Positions 51,831 to 61,492 of a stretch of DNA of 64,000 nt are shown piece after piece. Each line of letters opens with the position of its first letter. Within the stretch, counting starts at the first letter, position 1. Origin of the DNA: an uncultured Caulobacter sp. (GTDB lineage: Bacteria > Pseudomonadota > Alphaproteobacteria > Caulobacterales > Caulobacteraceae); the NCBI RefSeq assembly GCF_947036865.1, contig NZ_CAMQSF010000007.1:1-64000 (forward strand), in the 5' to 3' direction. Below the pieces are notes generated by a model. That model did no database searches, was not told where the DNA came from, and saw only the letters and a list, made by a program, of their open reading frames with translations. The position numbers were made by a program, and so were the translations under genes.

Positions 51831-52853
51831 CTACGGCTTCAACACGATCTTCCCGGCCAGCTTCGCCGACTGCAGAAGCGCCTGGGCTTCGCCGGCCTCC
51901 GCCAGCGGCAGCACCTTGGCGATCTTGGGCTGGATCGCGCCCTGGCCGATCAGGTCCAGAACCTTGGCCAGGTCCTCGCGATAGGGTCCCGGTCGCGCGT
52001 CGCGCCAGGAGGTGACGTTGTAGCCCGCCACGCCCCGGCTGCCGCTGAACAGGCTCAGCGCCGAGAGCCGGTCCGCCAGCAGCATCTTGATCATGGCCAG
52101 CGGGCGAGCCTTGCCGCCCTTGGTGGCGTCGTAGCCGCCATAGAGCACGGCGGTCCCGCCGTCACGCAGCGCGGCCAGGGACGCGGCCTTCAGGTGCGCG
52201 CCGCCGACATGGTCAAAGGCCGCCACGACCCCGCCGCCGGAGATCGACAGGGCCCGCTCGGCGACCGCCTCGGCGCGGTAGTCGACATGGACGCCGCCCT
52301 TGGCCTCGACCTCGGCCTTCTTGCCAGCCGAGGCCGTGCCGATGGTCCTGACGCCCGACAGGCGCGCCAGCTCGAGCAGCAGGCCGCCGACGCCGCCTGC
52401 CGCGCCGTGGACCAGCACCCATTCGTCCGGGGCGGCGCTGGCGACGCGATGGAACATCTGCCAGGCGGTCAGGCCGTTCAGCACCCCGGCGACCAAGGCT
52501 TCGGCCGGGGCGGTGTCGGGCGCGACCACCAGATGCCGCGCCTCGACATTGCGGCGCGTGGCGTAGGAGCCCGTCACGGTCAGCGCCGCGACGCGCTGGC
52601 CGACCTGAAAGCCCGCGACGTCGGGACCCAGCGCCTCGATCCGGCCCACGAAGTCATAGCCCGGCGTCACTGGCGCCTTCACGCCGGGATAGAGACCGGT
52701 GCGCATCACGATGTCGGCGAAAGCCACGCCCGCCGCCTCGATCGCCACCCGCGCCTGGCCAGGACCGGGCGGCGGCAGGGTCACTTCGCGGCCCTTCAGC
52801 ACCTCCGCCCCGCCCGTGCGGGCCATGTGCATCTCGAACGCCGTCACCGTCAT
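51831..52853 (-). CDS. Medium-chain NADPH:quinone oxidoreductase-type protein
   Basis: A 340-residue member of the zinc-independent medium-chain dehydrogenase/reductase group. AGVAFADIVMRTGLYPGVKA and TPGYDFVGRIEALG mark the catalytic domain; WVLVHGAAGGVGGLLLELA is the NADPH Rossmann loop. No zinc-ligand cysteine or histidine pattern is seen. It probably reduces quinones or enones. It separates thyA from folA and is in the opposite orientation. Confidence 0.87.
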   Translation of the reverse strand: MTVTAFEMHMARTGGAEVLKGREVTLPPPGPGQARVAIEAAGVAFADIVMRTGLYPGVKAPVTPGYDFVGRIEALGPDVAGFQVGQRVAALTVTGSYATRRNVEARHLVVAPDTAPAEALVAGVLNGLTAWQMFHRVASAAPDEWVLVHGAAGGVGGLLLELARLSGVRTIGTASAGKKAEVEAKGGVHVDYRAEAVAERALSISGGGVVAAFDHVGGAHLKAASLAALRDGGTAVLYGGYDATKGGKARPLAMIKMLLADRLSALSLFSGSRGVAGYNVTSWRDARPGPYREDLAKVLDLIGQGAIQPKIAKVLPLAEAGEAQALLQSAKLAGKIVLKP

Positions 52854-52954
52854 CGCGCCCTCCCCGGCCCGTGGTCTTGGGCGACGACAGTGATCACGGT
52901 TCAGGTTTGGATCAAGCCATGGCGCGTCGCGCTCGCAAACGCTAATCAGGGCGC

Positions 52955-53473
52955 ATGAGCATGCCTATCCTGACGCTTGGACCGGTCGCCCGTTCGATCA
53001 ATGGCGTGATCGGGCGTGACAACGACCTGCCTTGGCGACTGAAGTCGGACCTCGCCATCTTCAAGGCGTGCACCCTGGGCAAGCCGATCATCATGGGTCG
53101 CAAGACCTGGGACAGCCTGCCGCGCAAGCCCCTGCCCGGCCGGATGAACATCGTCCTGACCCGCGACCAGAGCTTCGAACCCGCCGGCGCCGTGGTCACC
53201 GACAACTGGTCGGAGGCGGTGCAGATCGCCAAGGAACAGGCGGCCGACGACGGGGTCGACGAGGTCTGCGTGATCGGCGGCCGGGCCCTGTTCGAGCTGG
53301 CCCTGCCCAAGGCCAAGCGCCTCTACCTGACCGAGGTCGCCGCCGAGGTCGAGGGCGACGTGCGCTTTCCCGACTTCGACGAAAGCGCCTGGACCGAGGT
53401 CCGCCGCGAGGCGCATCCCGCCGGCGAGGGCGACGACCACGCTTTCGTTTTCAGGGTGCTGGAGCGCCGTTAA
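52955..53473 (+). CDS. folA: Dihydrofolate reductase
   Basis: A 172-residue DHFR regenerating tetrahydrofolate for ThyA. LTLGPVARSINGVIGRDNDL-PWRLKSDLAIFK contains the substrate-binding Asp/Trp region. IIMGRKTWDSLPRKPLPGRM is the NADPH-binding signature, and VCVIGGRALFELAL the second glycine loop. Length is a little above the E. coli enzyme. The 3' end overlaps the convergent lipoprotein gene by 4 bases. Confidence 0.95.
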   Translation: MSMPILTLGPVARSINGVIGRDNDLPWRLKSDLAIFKACTLGKPIIMGRKTWDSLPRKPLPGRMNIVLTRDQSFEPAGAVVTDNWSEAVQIAKEQAADDGVDEVCVIGGRALFELALPKAKRLYLTEVAAEVEGDVRFPDFDESAWTEVRREAHPAGEGDDHAFVFRVLERR

Positions 53474-53889
53474 TTCGTCGCCGCCAGCGGCCTCGGCTTA
53501 CGCTCCAGACCGGAGAGCTTGCGGGTCTTCAGGACCTTGCCCGTACACGCCTTGAACACGACCTCGAGGGCGCCGCCCTTGCCGTCGTCGGGCAGCGCGT
53601 AGGCGGCCGGACCGATCCGCAGCGCGGTGATCACCGTGTCGCCGCGACCGGTCTTGCTCCAGGCGATGCGCTGTTGGACGGCCGTGCCGCCGAAGCGCTT
53701 CTGGAGATCGCGGTCGAAGACCTTGTGCACGGCGGCGTCGACGACGGGCTTCCACGCCTCGTCCTTCATGGCCGGGCAGCTGGGTCGGGTCGGCATGGCC
53801 GCCGGCTTGGCGCTCAGCACGGGCAGCCGCGTCCCGCAGCCCGCCAACACCAGACCCGCCATCGTCATCGCCGCGAAAGACGCCCGCAT
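53470..53889 (-). CDS. Hypothetical lipoprotein
   Basis: A 139-residue protein from the ATG at 53889. Signal MRASFAAMTMAGLVLAGC has an LAGC lipobox with the cysteine at residue 18. The mature chain is about 120 residues with two more cysteines (SCPAMKDEAWKPV and KACTGKVLK). I do not recognise the family. Convergent with folA. Confidence 0.65.
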   Translation of the reverse strand: MRASFAAMTMAGLVLAGCGTRLPVLSAKPAAMPTRPSCPAMKDEAWKPVVDAAVHKVFDRDLQKRFGGTAVQQRIAWSKTGRGDTVITALRIGPAAYALPDDGKGGALEVVFKACTGKVLKTRKLSGLERKPRPLAATN

Positions 53890-53950
53890 CACAGAATCCC
53901 CTTCTAAACGCGGACCACGCTCACCCCGGATCAAGGTCGCGCGCAAGGCC

Positions 53951-54970
53951 TCAGTCGTCGGTGAAGTAGTCGGCGATCGCGGCGTCGACGGGTTCGAGCT
54001 CGAATTTCGGCGAGGCGGCGCGCTCCAGGGCGCGGCGGATCTGCCAGGCGCTACGGCCGACGTGGACGCCCATGCCCCGCAGTTCGGCGATGATGGCCTC
54101 CCGCGTGGCCTCGTCGACCGACTTGTTGTTCTCCAGCCGCGCCTGGTCCAGACGCCAGCCGAAGAAGGCGTCGGGCGTCAGCTCGACCACCGCCCCCGGC
54201 GCGGGCAGCCATTCGTAGATCGCGCTCTGCCGGTCGACGGCGTAGTCGACATAGGTGGCCAGGCAGTTGCGGTAGCGACGGGCCGCATCGCGGATGGCGT
54301 CGATGGTTTCCAGCGGCCGCAGGCGCTGGGTGCCCGGATGCGGCGGCGGCGGCAGCTCGCGGCGGAAGTCGTCGGCGATCAGGCTGAACAGCGCCTTGGG
54401 CGTGGGCGCATGGCCCCAGGCCGCGACGCGCTGGGCCAGAACCTCCGGAGCCAGACGCTTCTTCAGCACCGCGTGCGCCTCGGCGAGAAGCGCCGCCTGG
54501 GCGGGGGTGACGCGCAGCGCGACGCCGCCGGCTTCGCGCAGGTCGGCGGGCAAGGCGCTCAGCGCCCGCACGAGATCGGGCGTGATGGCCGGCGCGTGCC
54601 GCAGCGTCTTGGCCGGGGCTCGGTCGGCCAGCAGCCTCAGGAGCGCGCGATAGTCCTCCGGCGCCCAGGCGATCTCGCCCAGATGCTCCAGCGCCCGGCG
54701 CAGGCCGTCGGGGGCGGCGTTCTCCAGGGCCAAGCGGATGGCCTTGCGCAGCGGCAGGTCCATCAGCTCGGTGACGTCGATCGGCGGCCCGCCGCGGGGC
54801 TCGGCGGCCAGCATCAGGCAGACCAGGTGGCGTCGGGCCGCTGGCGCGGTCAGAAAGGCCGTATGCGGCGCGGGCCACAGGGCGGCCAGCACCTCGGCAT
54901 AGGCCGGGGCGATTAGTTTCAAGAGCGGCGAGGCGACGGACGTCGCGCTGGCCAAGGGCAGGATGGTCAT
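53951..54970 (-). CDS. PcfJ-like hypothetical protein
   Basis: A 339-residue protein. The N-terminal 200 residues are helical and Ala/Leu-rich (RKAIRLALENAAPDGLRRAL). The C-terminal part has DAARRYRNCLATYVDYAVDR then AIYEWLPAPGAVVELTP and DQARLENNKSVDEATREAII, resembling the PcfJ-type domain (RNC..Y, then a beta hairpin and Q....N). PcfJ proteins occur on plasmids and chromosomes; their function is unknown. The ribosome site is inside a hairpin that ends in five T's just before the start codon. Confidence 0.6.
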   Translation of the reverse strand: MTILPLASATSVASPLLKLIAPAYAEVLAALWPAPHTAFLTAPAARRHLVCLMLAAEPRGGPPIDVTELMDLPLRKAIRLALENAAPDGLRRALEHLGEIAWAPEDYRALLRLLADRAPAKTLRHAPAITPDLVRALSALPADLREAGGVALRVTPAQAALLAEAHAVLKKRLAPEVLAQRVAAWGHAPTPKALFSLIADDFRRELPPPPHPGTQRLRPLETIDAIRDAARRYRNCLATYVDYAVDRQSAIYEWLPAPGAVVELTPDAFFGWRLDQARLENNKSVDEATREAIIAELRGMGVHVGRSAWQIRRALERAASPKFELEPVDAAIADYFTDD

Positions 54971-54996
54971 GAAAAAGCTCCGGCGGCGACCGGAGC
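54971..54996 (-). promoter_or_regulatory. Hairpin with U-run that covers the ribosome site of the PcfJ-like gene
   Basis: On the minus strand GCTCCGG-TCGCCG-CCGGAGC-TTTTTC leads directly into ATG at 54970. The 3' arm contains GGAG, the only Shine-Dalgarno-like sequence, so folding would hide it. The same structure looks like an intrinsic terminator. Confidence 0.6.
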
Positions 54997-55316
54997 GGCC
55001 GCGGCTAGCGGTAGTGACGCGAGAGGCGATCGGCGGATCGGCGGCACGGCTTCGACGGCGCGCGCCAACCCGCCTTCGGCGGTGCGTTGGTCTGTGCGGC
55101 GACGACGGTCATGCGGCGGATCGGCCTCCCGGAGCTGGTTGAGGCTTGGCTGATCCCATGGCCGCCGACTCGTCGCAAGAGGCGAGAACGGCGTTCTCGC
55201 ACGCTCCGCGATCGCTGTGACCGGGAGGACACGGTTCTCCGAACGTCACGCTGGCGAGGTTCAAACGGGCGTTTATAGTCGCCGAGACGCCCGACAGAGG
55301 CGCGGAGGAGACGCTG
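54997..55316. other. Gene-poor stretch between divergent genes
   Basis: About 320 bp. On the minus strand a 35-codon frame (ATG at 55112, stop at 55005, starting MTVVAAQTNAPPKAG) ends 8 bp before the hairpin described above and could be a small leader frame. No other gene or repeat is apparent. GGAGGAGACG at the right end is the ribosome site of the SMP-30 gene. Confidence 0.4.
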
Positions 55317-56228
55317 ATGGACATCGAACTGGTCGCCGAAGGCCTGCAGTTTCCCGAAGGACCGATCGCCATGGCGGACGGTTCGATCATCCTGGTCGAG
55401 ATCCAGCGCCAGACGCTGACCCGCGTCACGCCCGACGGGAACCGCGAGACGCTGGCGGATCTGCCGGGCGGCCCCAACGGCGCGGCGATCGGGCCCGACG
55501 GCGCGGTCTACATCACCAACAACGGCGGCGCGTTCCACTTCTTCGAGGCCAATGGCCTGAACATCCCCGGCCCGACCCCGCCCACCCACGCGGGCGGCTC
55601 GATCCAGCGGGTGGACCTGAAGACCGGCTCGGTGAAAACGCTCTATCAGGACTTCGACGGCAAGCGGCTGGTCGGCCCGAACGATCTGGTCTTCGACAAG
55701 CAGGGCGGCTTCTGGTTCACCGACCACGGCTGTTCGACGCCCGACGGCCGCAAGTACGGGGCGCTGTACTACGCCCTGCCCGACGGCTCGAAGATCGTGC
55801 GCTGGCGCGACCACTTCGTCTCGCCCAACGGCGTGGGCCTCTCGCCCGACGAAAAGACCGTCTACATGGCCGACACCATGCTGGGGCGGCTGTGGTCGTT
55901 CGACATCGCCGAGCCTGGCGTCCTGACCGAGGCCGCGCCGCTCATGCCGGGCAACGTGGTCTGCAACCTGCCGGGCTATCAGCTGCTGGACAGCCTGGCG
56001 GTCGAGGCGAGCGGCAAGGTCTGCGTGGCGACGATCATCAATGGCGGGATCACGGCCTTCGCCCCGGACGGCTCGACCGAGCACTACGCCTTCCCGGACG
56101 TGATCGTGACCAATATCTGCTTCGGCGGCCCCGACATGCGCGACGCCTGGATCACCGCCTCGGGCACCGGCAAGCTCTACAAGGCGCGCTGGCCGCGGCC
56201 GGGCCTGAAGCTGAACTTCAACGCCTAG
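55317..56228 (+). CDS. SMP-30/gluconolactonase-family protein
   Basis: A 303-residue six-bladed beta-propeller lactonase. ELVAEGLQFPEGPIAMADGS supplies the metal-binding Glu, YITNNGG and LVGPNDLVFDKQGGFWFTDH the Asn and substrate contacts, and SPNGVGLSPDEKTVYMADTM the catalytic Asp region. ICFGGPDMRDAWITASGTGK closes the propeller. It should open a sugar lactone, but specificity cannot be assigned. Cytoplasmic, no signal peptide. Confidence 0.88.
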   Translation: MDIELVAEGLQFPEGPIAMADGSIILVEIQRQTLTRVTPDGNRETLADLPGGPNGAAIGPDGAVYITNNGGAFHFFEANGLNIPGPTPPTHAGGSIQRVDLKTGSVKTLYQDFDGKRLVGPNDLVFDKQGGFWFTDHGCSTPDGRKYGALYYALPDGSKIVRWRDHFVSPNGVGLSPDEKTVYMADTMLGRLWSFDIAEPGVLTEAAPLMPGNVVCNLPGYQLLDSLAVEASGKVCVATIINGGITAFAPDGSTEHYAFPDVIVTNICFGGPDMRDAWITASGTGKLYKARWPRPGLKLNFNA

Positions 56229-56233
56229 GAAAT

Positions 56234-56342
56234 CCTCCCCCCGGAGGGGGGAGGTGTCGGCTCGAAGAGACGACGGAGGGGGAAGAAGCTGGAGACCCCG
56301 AACTTCCCCCTCCGGCCTTCGGCCGCCTCCTCCTGGGGGGAA
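56234..56342. repeat. Pu/Py-rich extragenic palindrome
   Basis: CCTCCCCCCGGAGGGGGGAGG (56234-56254, 21 nt) is a tight hairpin. It is followed by GGAGGGGGAAG and CTTCCCCCTCC facing each other, and by GGCCTTCGGCC inside the second arm. It lies between convergent genes (SMP-30 and old yellow enzyme). It is of the same compositional type as the repeats that flank the DUF559 remnant. Confidence 0.8.
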
Positions 56343-56346
56343 GATG

Positions 56347-57438
<1,092 letters not shown>

Positions 57439-57552
57439 GAGGCGTTCCGGAACAGGAGGTGTCGGGGGCGATCCAAACATTTGTTTGGAGCCAGCGCTAT
57501 CGAGAAAAACTAGCAGCGCGCCCGAGGGCAGCCCCCGAGGCGCGCTCAGGCG

Positions 57553-57630
57553 CGCGCACCTCGGGATGAGGGACCTATTGCACTGTCTTCGTCATCCCGA
57601 GGCGCCCACGAAGCGGGCTTCGAAGGACGC
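57553..57630. repeat. Extragenic palindrome with a variant inner stem
   Basis: CACCTCGGGATGAGG faces CGTCATCCCGAGGCGCCCAC continuing GAAGCGGGCTTCGAAGGACG. The outer ends CATCCCGAG and TCGAAGGACG match the ilvB-ilvN palindrome and the CTTCGACAAGC family, but the inner stem is GCCC-ACGAAGC-GGGC. The left arm is truncated. Confidence 0.75.
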
Positions 57631-57636
57631 GAAGCC

Positions 57637-58848
57637 TCAAAGCCCCAGCACCATCTTGGCCATGATGTTGCGCTGGATCTCGTTGGAGCCGGCGTAGATC
57701 GAGGCCTTGCGGTAGTTGAAATAGGCCGGCGCCGCCGGCGCGGCGTAGTCCGGTCCGGCGCGCAGCTCGTTGCTCTGGCTCCACGGGTCCTGGACGAACG
57801 GCGCGGCATAGGTCCCGACCGCTTCCAGGGTCAGCTCCGTGATCGCCTGCTGATACTCCGACCCGACGCATTTCAGCATCGACGAGGCCGGCCCGATCGC
57901 CTTGCCCGCCGAGCGCCCGGAGAAGATCCGCAGCTCGGTGGCGTTCAGCGCCTGCACCTGGATCTCGAGATTGGCGATCTTGTCGCGGAAGCCCGCGTCG
58001 TCGATCAGCCGCCCGCCGTCGTCGGCCGCCTCCAGGGCCGCGATGCGCTTGACCTTCTTGAGCATGTTCATCAGGCCGGGCGCGTAGGCGTTGCCGCGTT
58101 CGAATTCCAAGAGGTACTTGGCGTAGGTCCAGCCCTTATTCTCCTCGCCGATGCGGTTGGCGACCGGCACGCGGACATTGTCGAAGAAGACCTGGTTGAT
58201 CTCCTGCTCGCCGTCGGGCGGGCCGTCCAGGGTCGGCAGCGGCTTGATCTGGATGCCGGGCGTGTCCATCCGCAGCAGCAGGAACGAGATGCCCTCCTGC
58301 GGCTTGCCCTCGGTCGAGGTGCGGACTAGGCAGAACATCCAGTCGGCCCACTGGGCGTGGGTGGTCCAGATCTTCGAACCGTTCAGCACGTAGTCGTCGC
58401 CGTCCCGGACGGCGCGCATCTGCAGGCTGGCGAGGTCCGAGCCCGAACCCGGCTCGGAATAGCCCTGGCACCACCAGATGTCCGACCGCAGGATCGGCGG
58501 CAGGTGCTGGGCCTTCTGCTCCTCGGAGCCGAAGGCCATGATCACCGGCGCGACCATCTTCAGGCCCATCGGCGAAGAGGTCGGCACGCCGGCCAGGCTC
58601 ATCTCCATGTTGAAGATATAGCGCTGCGACGGCGTGAAACCCGCCCCGCCCAGCTCGACCGGCCAGTCCGGCGCGACCCAGCCGCGCTGATAGAGCTTCT
58701 TCTGCCAGGCCACCTGGCCGGCCTTGTCGAGATAGCCGTTCTTGGAGCGCGCCATCTGGGCCCGCAGGCCCTCGTCATAGGCGGTGGCGATCCAGTCACG
58801 GACCTCCCGCTGGAACGCCAGGTCCTCGGGCGAAAAGGCCAGATCCAC
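57637..58848 (-). CDS. Acyl-CoA dehydrogenase family protein
   Basis: A 403-residue FAD enzyme that oxidises acyl-CoA at the alpha-beta bond. MDLAFSPEDLAFQREVRDWI, QGYSEPGSGSDLASLQMRAV, YVLNGSKIWTTHAQWADWMF and the C-terminal IYAGSNEIQRNIMAKMVLGL are hallmark ACAD segments. No classical catalytic Glu can be assigned with certainty, so it may be one of the divergent FadE groups. Upstream and 4 bp away is a monooxygenase-fold gene in the same orientation. Confidence 0.92.
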   Translation of the reverse strand: MDLAFSPEDLAFQREVRDWIATAYDEGLRAQMARSKNGYLDKAGQVAWQKKLYQRGWVAPDWPVELGGAGFTPSQRYIFNMEMSLAGVPTSSPMGLKMVAPVIMAFGSEEQKAQHLPPILRSDIWWCQGYSEPGSGSDLASLQMRAVRDGDDYVLNGSKIWTTHAQWADWMFCLVRTSTEGKPQEGISFLLLRMDTPGIQIKPLPTLDGPPDGEQEINQVFFDNVRVPVANRIGEENKGWTYAKYLLEFERGNAYAPGLMNMLKKVKRIAALEAADDGGRLIDDAGFRDKIANLEIQVQALNATELRIFSGRSAGKAIGPASSMLKCVGSEYQQAITELTLEAVGTYAAPFVQDPWSQSNELRAGPDYAAPAAPAYFNYRKASIYAGSNEIQRNIMAKMVLGL

Positions 58849-58852
58849 CGCC

Positions 58853-59143
58853 CTACTCCACCGCGTCGAGATATTCGATGACCGGCGCGCCGGCCATGGT
58901 CGGGCCCATCGCCGCGCCCGCGGCCTTGAAGTAGTCGGTGCCGCCGTGGTGCTTCAGCGCGTCGGCCGAGGCGTAGAGCTCCAGCACCTTGTAGACGCCC
59001 TCTTCCGTGCGCGACTTGGTCAGCTGGTAGACGAGGCAGCCCGGCTCGTTGGCTTTGACCTTGGCGGCCAGGTCCAGGAACGTCTTCTCGAACTCCGCGG
59101 CCTTCGCCGGCTGGACCTTCAAGGTCGCGACCACACCGATCAT
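58853..59143 (-). CDS. Antibiotic biosynthesis monooxygenase-fold protein
   Basis: A 96-residue ABM-fold protein from the ATG at 59143 (MIGVVATLKVQPAKAAEFEK). ANEPGCLVYQLTKSRTEEGV then YKVLELYASADALKHHGGTD and the final PVIEYLDAVE give the ferredoxin-like dimer fold shared with YgiN and LsrG. It is cotranscribed with the acyl-CoA dehydrogenase. Substrate unknown. Confidence 0.85.
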   Translation of the reverse strand: MIGVVATLKVQPAKAAEFEKTFLDLAAKVKANEPGCLVYQLTKSRTEEGVYKVLELYASADALKHHGGTDYFKAAGAAMGPTMAGAPVIEYLDAVE

Positions 59144-59213
59144 GCTTACCTCCCAACACTTGTTTGAATGGAGGATGGGATACGCGGCGACGCAGGGCAA
59201 CCCCTCTTCCGCT

Positions 59214-59311
59214 CATCCCCGCGAAAGCGGGGACCCATGCGGGATCGACCGCTCGCTCGACGTCAGAGGATCTCCGAAGAGTCAGCTTGGGTCCCCGCTT
59301 TCGCGGGGATG
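59214..59311. repeat. Perfect 24-bp inverted repeat, GCGAAAGCGGGGA family
   Basis: CATCCCCGCGAAAGCGGGGA-CCCA (59214-59237) and TGGG-TCCCCGCTTTCGCGGGGATG (59288-59311) are exact reverse complements with a 50-bp spacer. Each arm contains a small hairpin CCCCGC-GAAA-GCGGGG. It lies between two minus-strand genes. Confidence 0.9.
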
Positions 59312-59324
59312 GACGGCGTTTGGG

Positions 59325-59603
59325 CTACGACCGCTCGTTCCAGCCGTAGGCGACCCAGGAGTGGCCGCCCAGGTGGCGGGCTTCGATCAGGCCGTCGTCG
59401 GCGGGGGTCTTGATCGTCTTGCGACCGCGGAACGCGAAGGCCGCCAGGCCGAACAGGGCGCTGCCCATGAAGCCGACGGCGACGACGGTCGCGGCGAACA
59501 CCACCGCCAGCACCGCCCCGATCACCACGGCCGCCGAGGTGGCGAGCGCGCCCACGAACCAGGCCAGGTTATGCCAGGGCGAGGCGGCGGCGGTGCGGGT
59601 CAT
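59325..59603 (-). CDS. Small membrane protein, unknown
   Basis: A 92-residue protein; the ATG at 59603 is preferred because AAAGGA lies just upstream. Two hydrophobic segments, NLAWFVGALATSAAVVIGAV and FAATVVAVGFMGSALFGLAA, may form a hairpin in the membrane. The C-terminus DDGLIEARHLGGHSWVAYGW is conserved-looking and polar. I do not recognise the family. Confidence 0.62.
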   Translation of the reverse strand: MTRTAAASPWHNLAWFVGALATSAAVVIGAVLAVVFAATVVAVGFMGSALFGLAAFAFRGRKTIKTPADDGLIEARHLGGHSWVAYGWNERS

Positions 59604-59731
59604 CGTCGTCCTTTCGTAGGCGCTCATGATCAATCAAGTTGGTTCACAAGCCCTGAACCGCAACTGAACACCCGTCGGCGCGGGTTGGAAAGCCTTTTTG
59701 ACGCCTTGCGGACAGCGGCCATTCGCCTCGC

Positions 59732-60427
59732 TCAACCCGCCGCGGCCAAACCCAGTTCCCGACGCTCGCGCATCACGGTCGAGAAGGCCGCGTTGATGGC
59801 GGCGGCCTTGGCCTCGGCGACCTCGATGAACTCGGCCGGCAGGCCGCGCGCGCGGGCGCGGTCCGGGTGGGCGCTGGACAGGGCCAGCTTCCACGCGTGG
59901 CGCACGGTCGCGTCATCGGCGTCCGGCGCCACTTCCAGAATGGCGTAGGGATCATCGGCGCCGACGCCCAGATGGGTGGCGCGCAGGCGGCGGAACGACA
60001 GCGGCGACATGCCGAACAGCTTCGACACCCGCTCCAGGTAGTCGAGCTCGTCGTGGGTCACCACGCCGTCGGCCTTGGCGATGTGGAACAGGCCGTCGAC
60101 CACGTCCTCCAGCAGCTGCGGGCAGGTGCTGTAGCGCTTGGCGAGGCGCTTGGCGTAGCTCTCGAAGCCGTGGGTGGTCTGGCGCGCCAGGTCATACAGG
60201 CGGTGAATGTTCTGCTCCGACGCCGGATCGGGCTGGAACACCTCGGTGAAGGCCGCGAACTCGCCGCCGTCGGCCCGGCCGTCGACCTTGGCCAGCTTGG
60301 CGCCCAGCGCCGTCACCGCCGTCGAGAACGCGGGGTCCTCGCCGGGCAGGCCGCTCGGACATTCGGTGCAGTCCGCCAGGTCAAGGCGGCGGGCGGCGAT
60401 GCTCGCGATATTGCGCCAGAAGGTCAT
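59732..60427 (-). CDS. DjlA-like TerB/DnaJ co-chaperone
   Basis: A 231-residue protein. The middle (residues 35-150) is TerB-like: AKVDGRADGGEFAAFTEVFQ and HIAKADGVVTHDELDYLERV have the acidic loops of that fold. The C-terminus is a J-domain: DPYAILEVAPDADDATVRHA then WKLALSSAHPDRARARGL, with the HPD motif needed to stimulate DnaK. Unlike E. coli DjlA it has no obvious transmembrane helix at its N-terminus. Confidence 0.87.
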   Translation of the reverse strand: MTFWRNIASIAARRLDLADCTECPSGLPGEDPAFSTAVTALGAKLAKVDGRADGGEFAAFTEVFQPDPASEQNIHRLYDLARQTTHGFESYAKRLAKRYSTCPQLLEDVVDGLFHIAKADGVVTHDELDYLERVSKLFGMSPLSFRRLRATHLGVGADDPYAILEVAPDADDATVRHAWKLALSSAHPDRARARGLPAEFIEVAEAKAAAINAAFSTVMRERRELGLAAAG

Positions 60428-60696
60428 GGAGCGCCTCGAAACCAGCGACGGACATTAGACATACGCGGGACAGACCCATCCGGATCAGCCCCTCATCAAG
60501 TTACGTAGCACATTGAGAATGATCGTTCACATGACTTTAGCGCAATGCGGCGAAAGGGCTCCCCGCCGCGACGCGGGAGCCAAACGGCGCGTCGCTCGTT
60601 ATGGCCACGCTTGGCGTCCGCGCCACGCTACGGTCCCATTCGCGACCGAAATGCTCTAGTCAGTCCCGACGCTGTTTCAAAAGGACCTCCGCCCGC

Positions 60697-61482
60697 ATGG
60701 CGAACGCCCTCTTTCTCGCTCTCGCTCTCCTGGCCCAGGACGGTTCGGCCGCCCCCCAAGGTCCCAACGCGCCGCCCACGGACGAGTACGGCTATGTCGC
60801 CTGGTGCTACGGCGCGCTGGGCGGCTACACGTCGCTGTACGACCGGGTGATGCCGGAGGTGACGCGCATCGAGAAGGCCTTCCCCGGTCCCGACGGGGTG
60901 CAGGCCGCGCTGAAGACCTATCCGGAGCTGCGCGCCCAGGCGCAGAAGGACCTGAAGACCTTCGCCTCGGCGATCACGGCGGCCGAAAAGGCCAGCCCGC
61001 GTCCGATCTCCGAATATGGCGGCGCGCAGGTCAAGCGCGGCGCGGCCATGTGGAGCGGCGCCGATTCGGTGGACAAGGCCCGCCTCGCGCAGATGTGGAT
61101 GAGCTGGAGCCCGCCCGGCGACTGCGAGCGCCGCGCCAAGGCCCTGGAGGTCAAGTCGACCATCCTGGGCAAGGCCCTGAACTACAACGCCGCCTCGGCG
61201 GTGAACGCGCAATCGCCTGCGCCCGCGTCGCCCACCCCCGCCGCGCCGCCGCCCGCCGAAACGCCGTCGACCGCCGTCGCGCCCGAGCCGGCCAAGACCG
61301 AGACCAAGACGACCAAGGTCGCCGCCAAGACCACTAAGGCCGCGCCGAAGCCCGCGGCCAAGCCCGCCGTCTCCGCGAGCAAGGAGACCATCGTCGATCC
61401 GGCCAACCCCGCGCCGTGCGCCGGCAGCCTTGTCCCCGCCAAGCGCGGCGGCAAGGACGTGCTGCTCTGCAAGGCCGACTAG
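60697..61482 (+). CDS. Hypothetical exported protein
   Basis: A 261-residue protein from the ATG at 60697 after AAAGGACC. A short signal (MANALFLALALLAQDGSA) precedes a helical domain with DEYGYVAWCYGALGGYTSLY and AMWSGADSVDKARLAQMWMS. The C-terminus is an Ala/Pro/Lys-rich linker (KTETKTTKVAAKTTKAAPKP) ending in a two-cysteine tail (NPAPCAGSLVP and DVLLCKAD). Four or five cysteines suggest a disulphide-bonded periplasmic protein. Family not recognised. Confidence 0.65.
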   Translation: MANALFLALALLAQDGSAAPQGPNAPPTDEYGYVAWCYGALGGYTSLYDRVMPEVTRIEKAFPGPDGVQAALKTYPELRAQAQKDLKTFASAITAAEKASPRPISEYGGAQVKRGAAMWSGADSVDKARLAQMWMSWSPPGDCERRAKALEVKSTILGKALNYNAASAVNAQSPAPASPTPAAPPPAETPSTAVAPEPAKTETKTTKVAAKTTKAAPKPAAKPAVSASKETIVDPANPAPCAGSLVPAKRGGKDVLLCKAD

Positions 61483-61492
61483 TTTCGCCGGA

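Noticed and set aside
55005-56084. A 359-codon minus-strand frame
   Set aside because: It is antisense to the SMP-30 gene. Only its last 35 codons, outside that gene, were kept as a possible leader.
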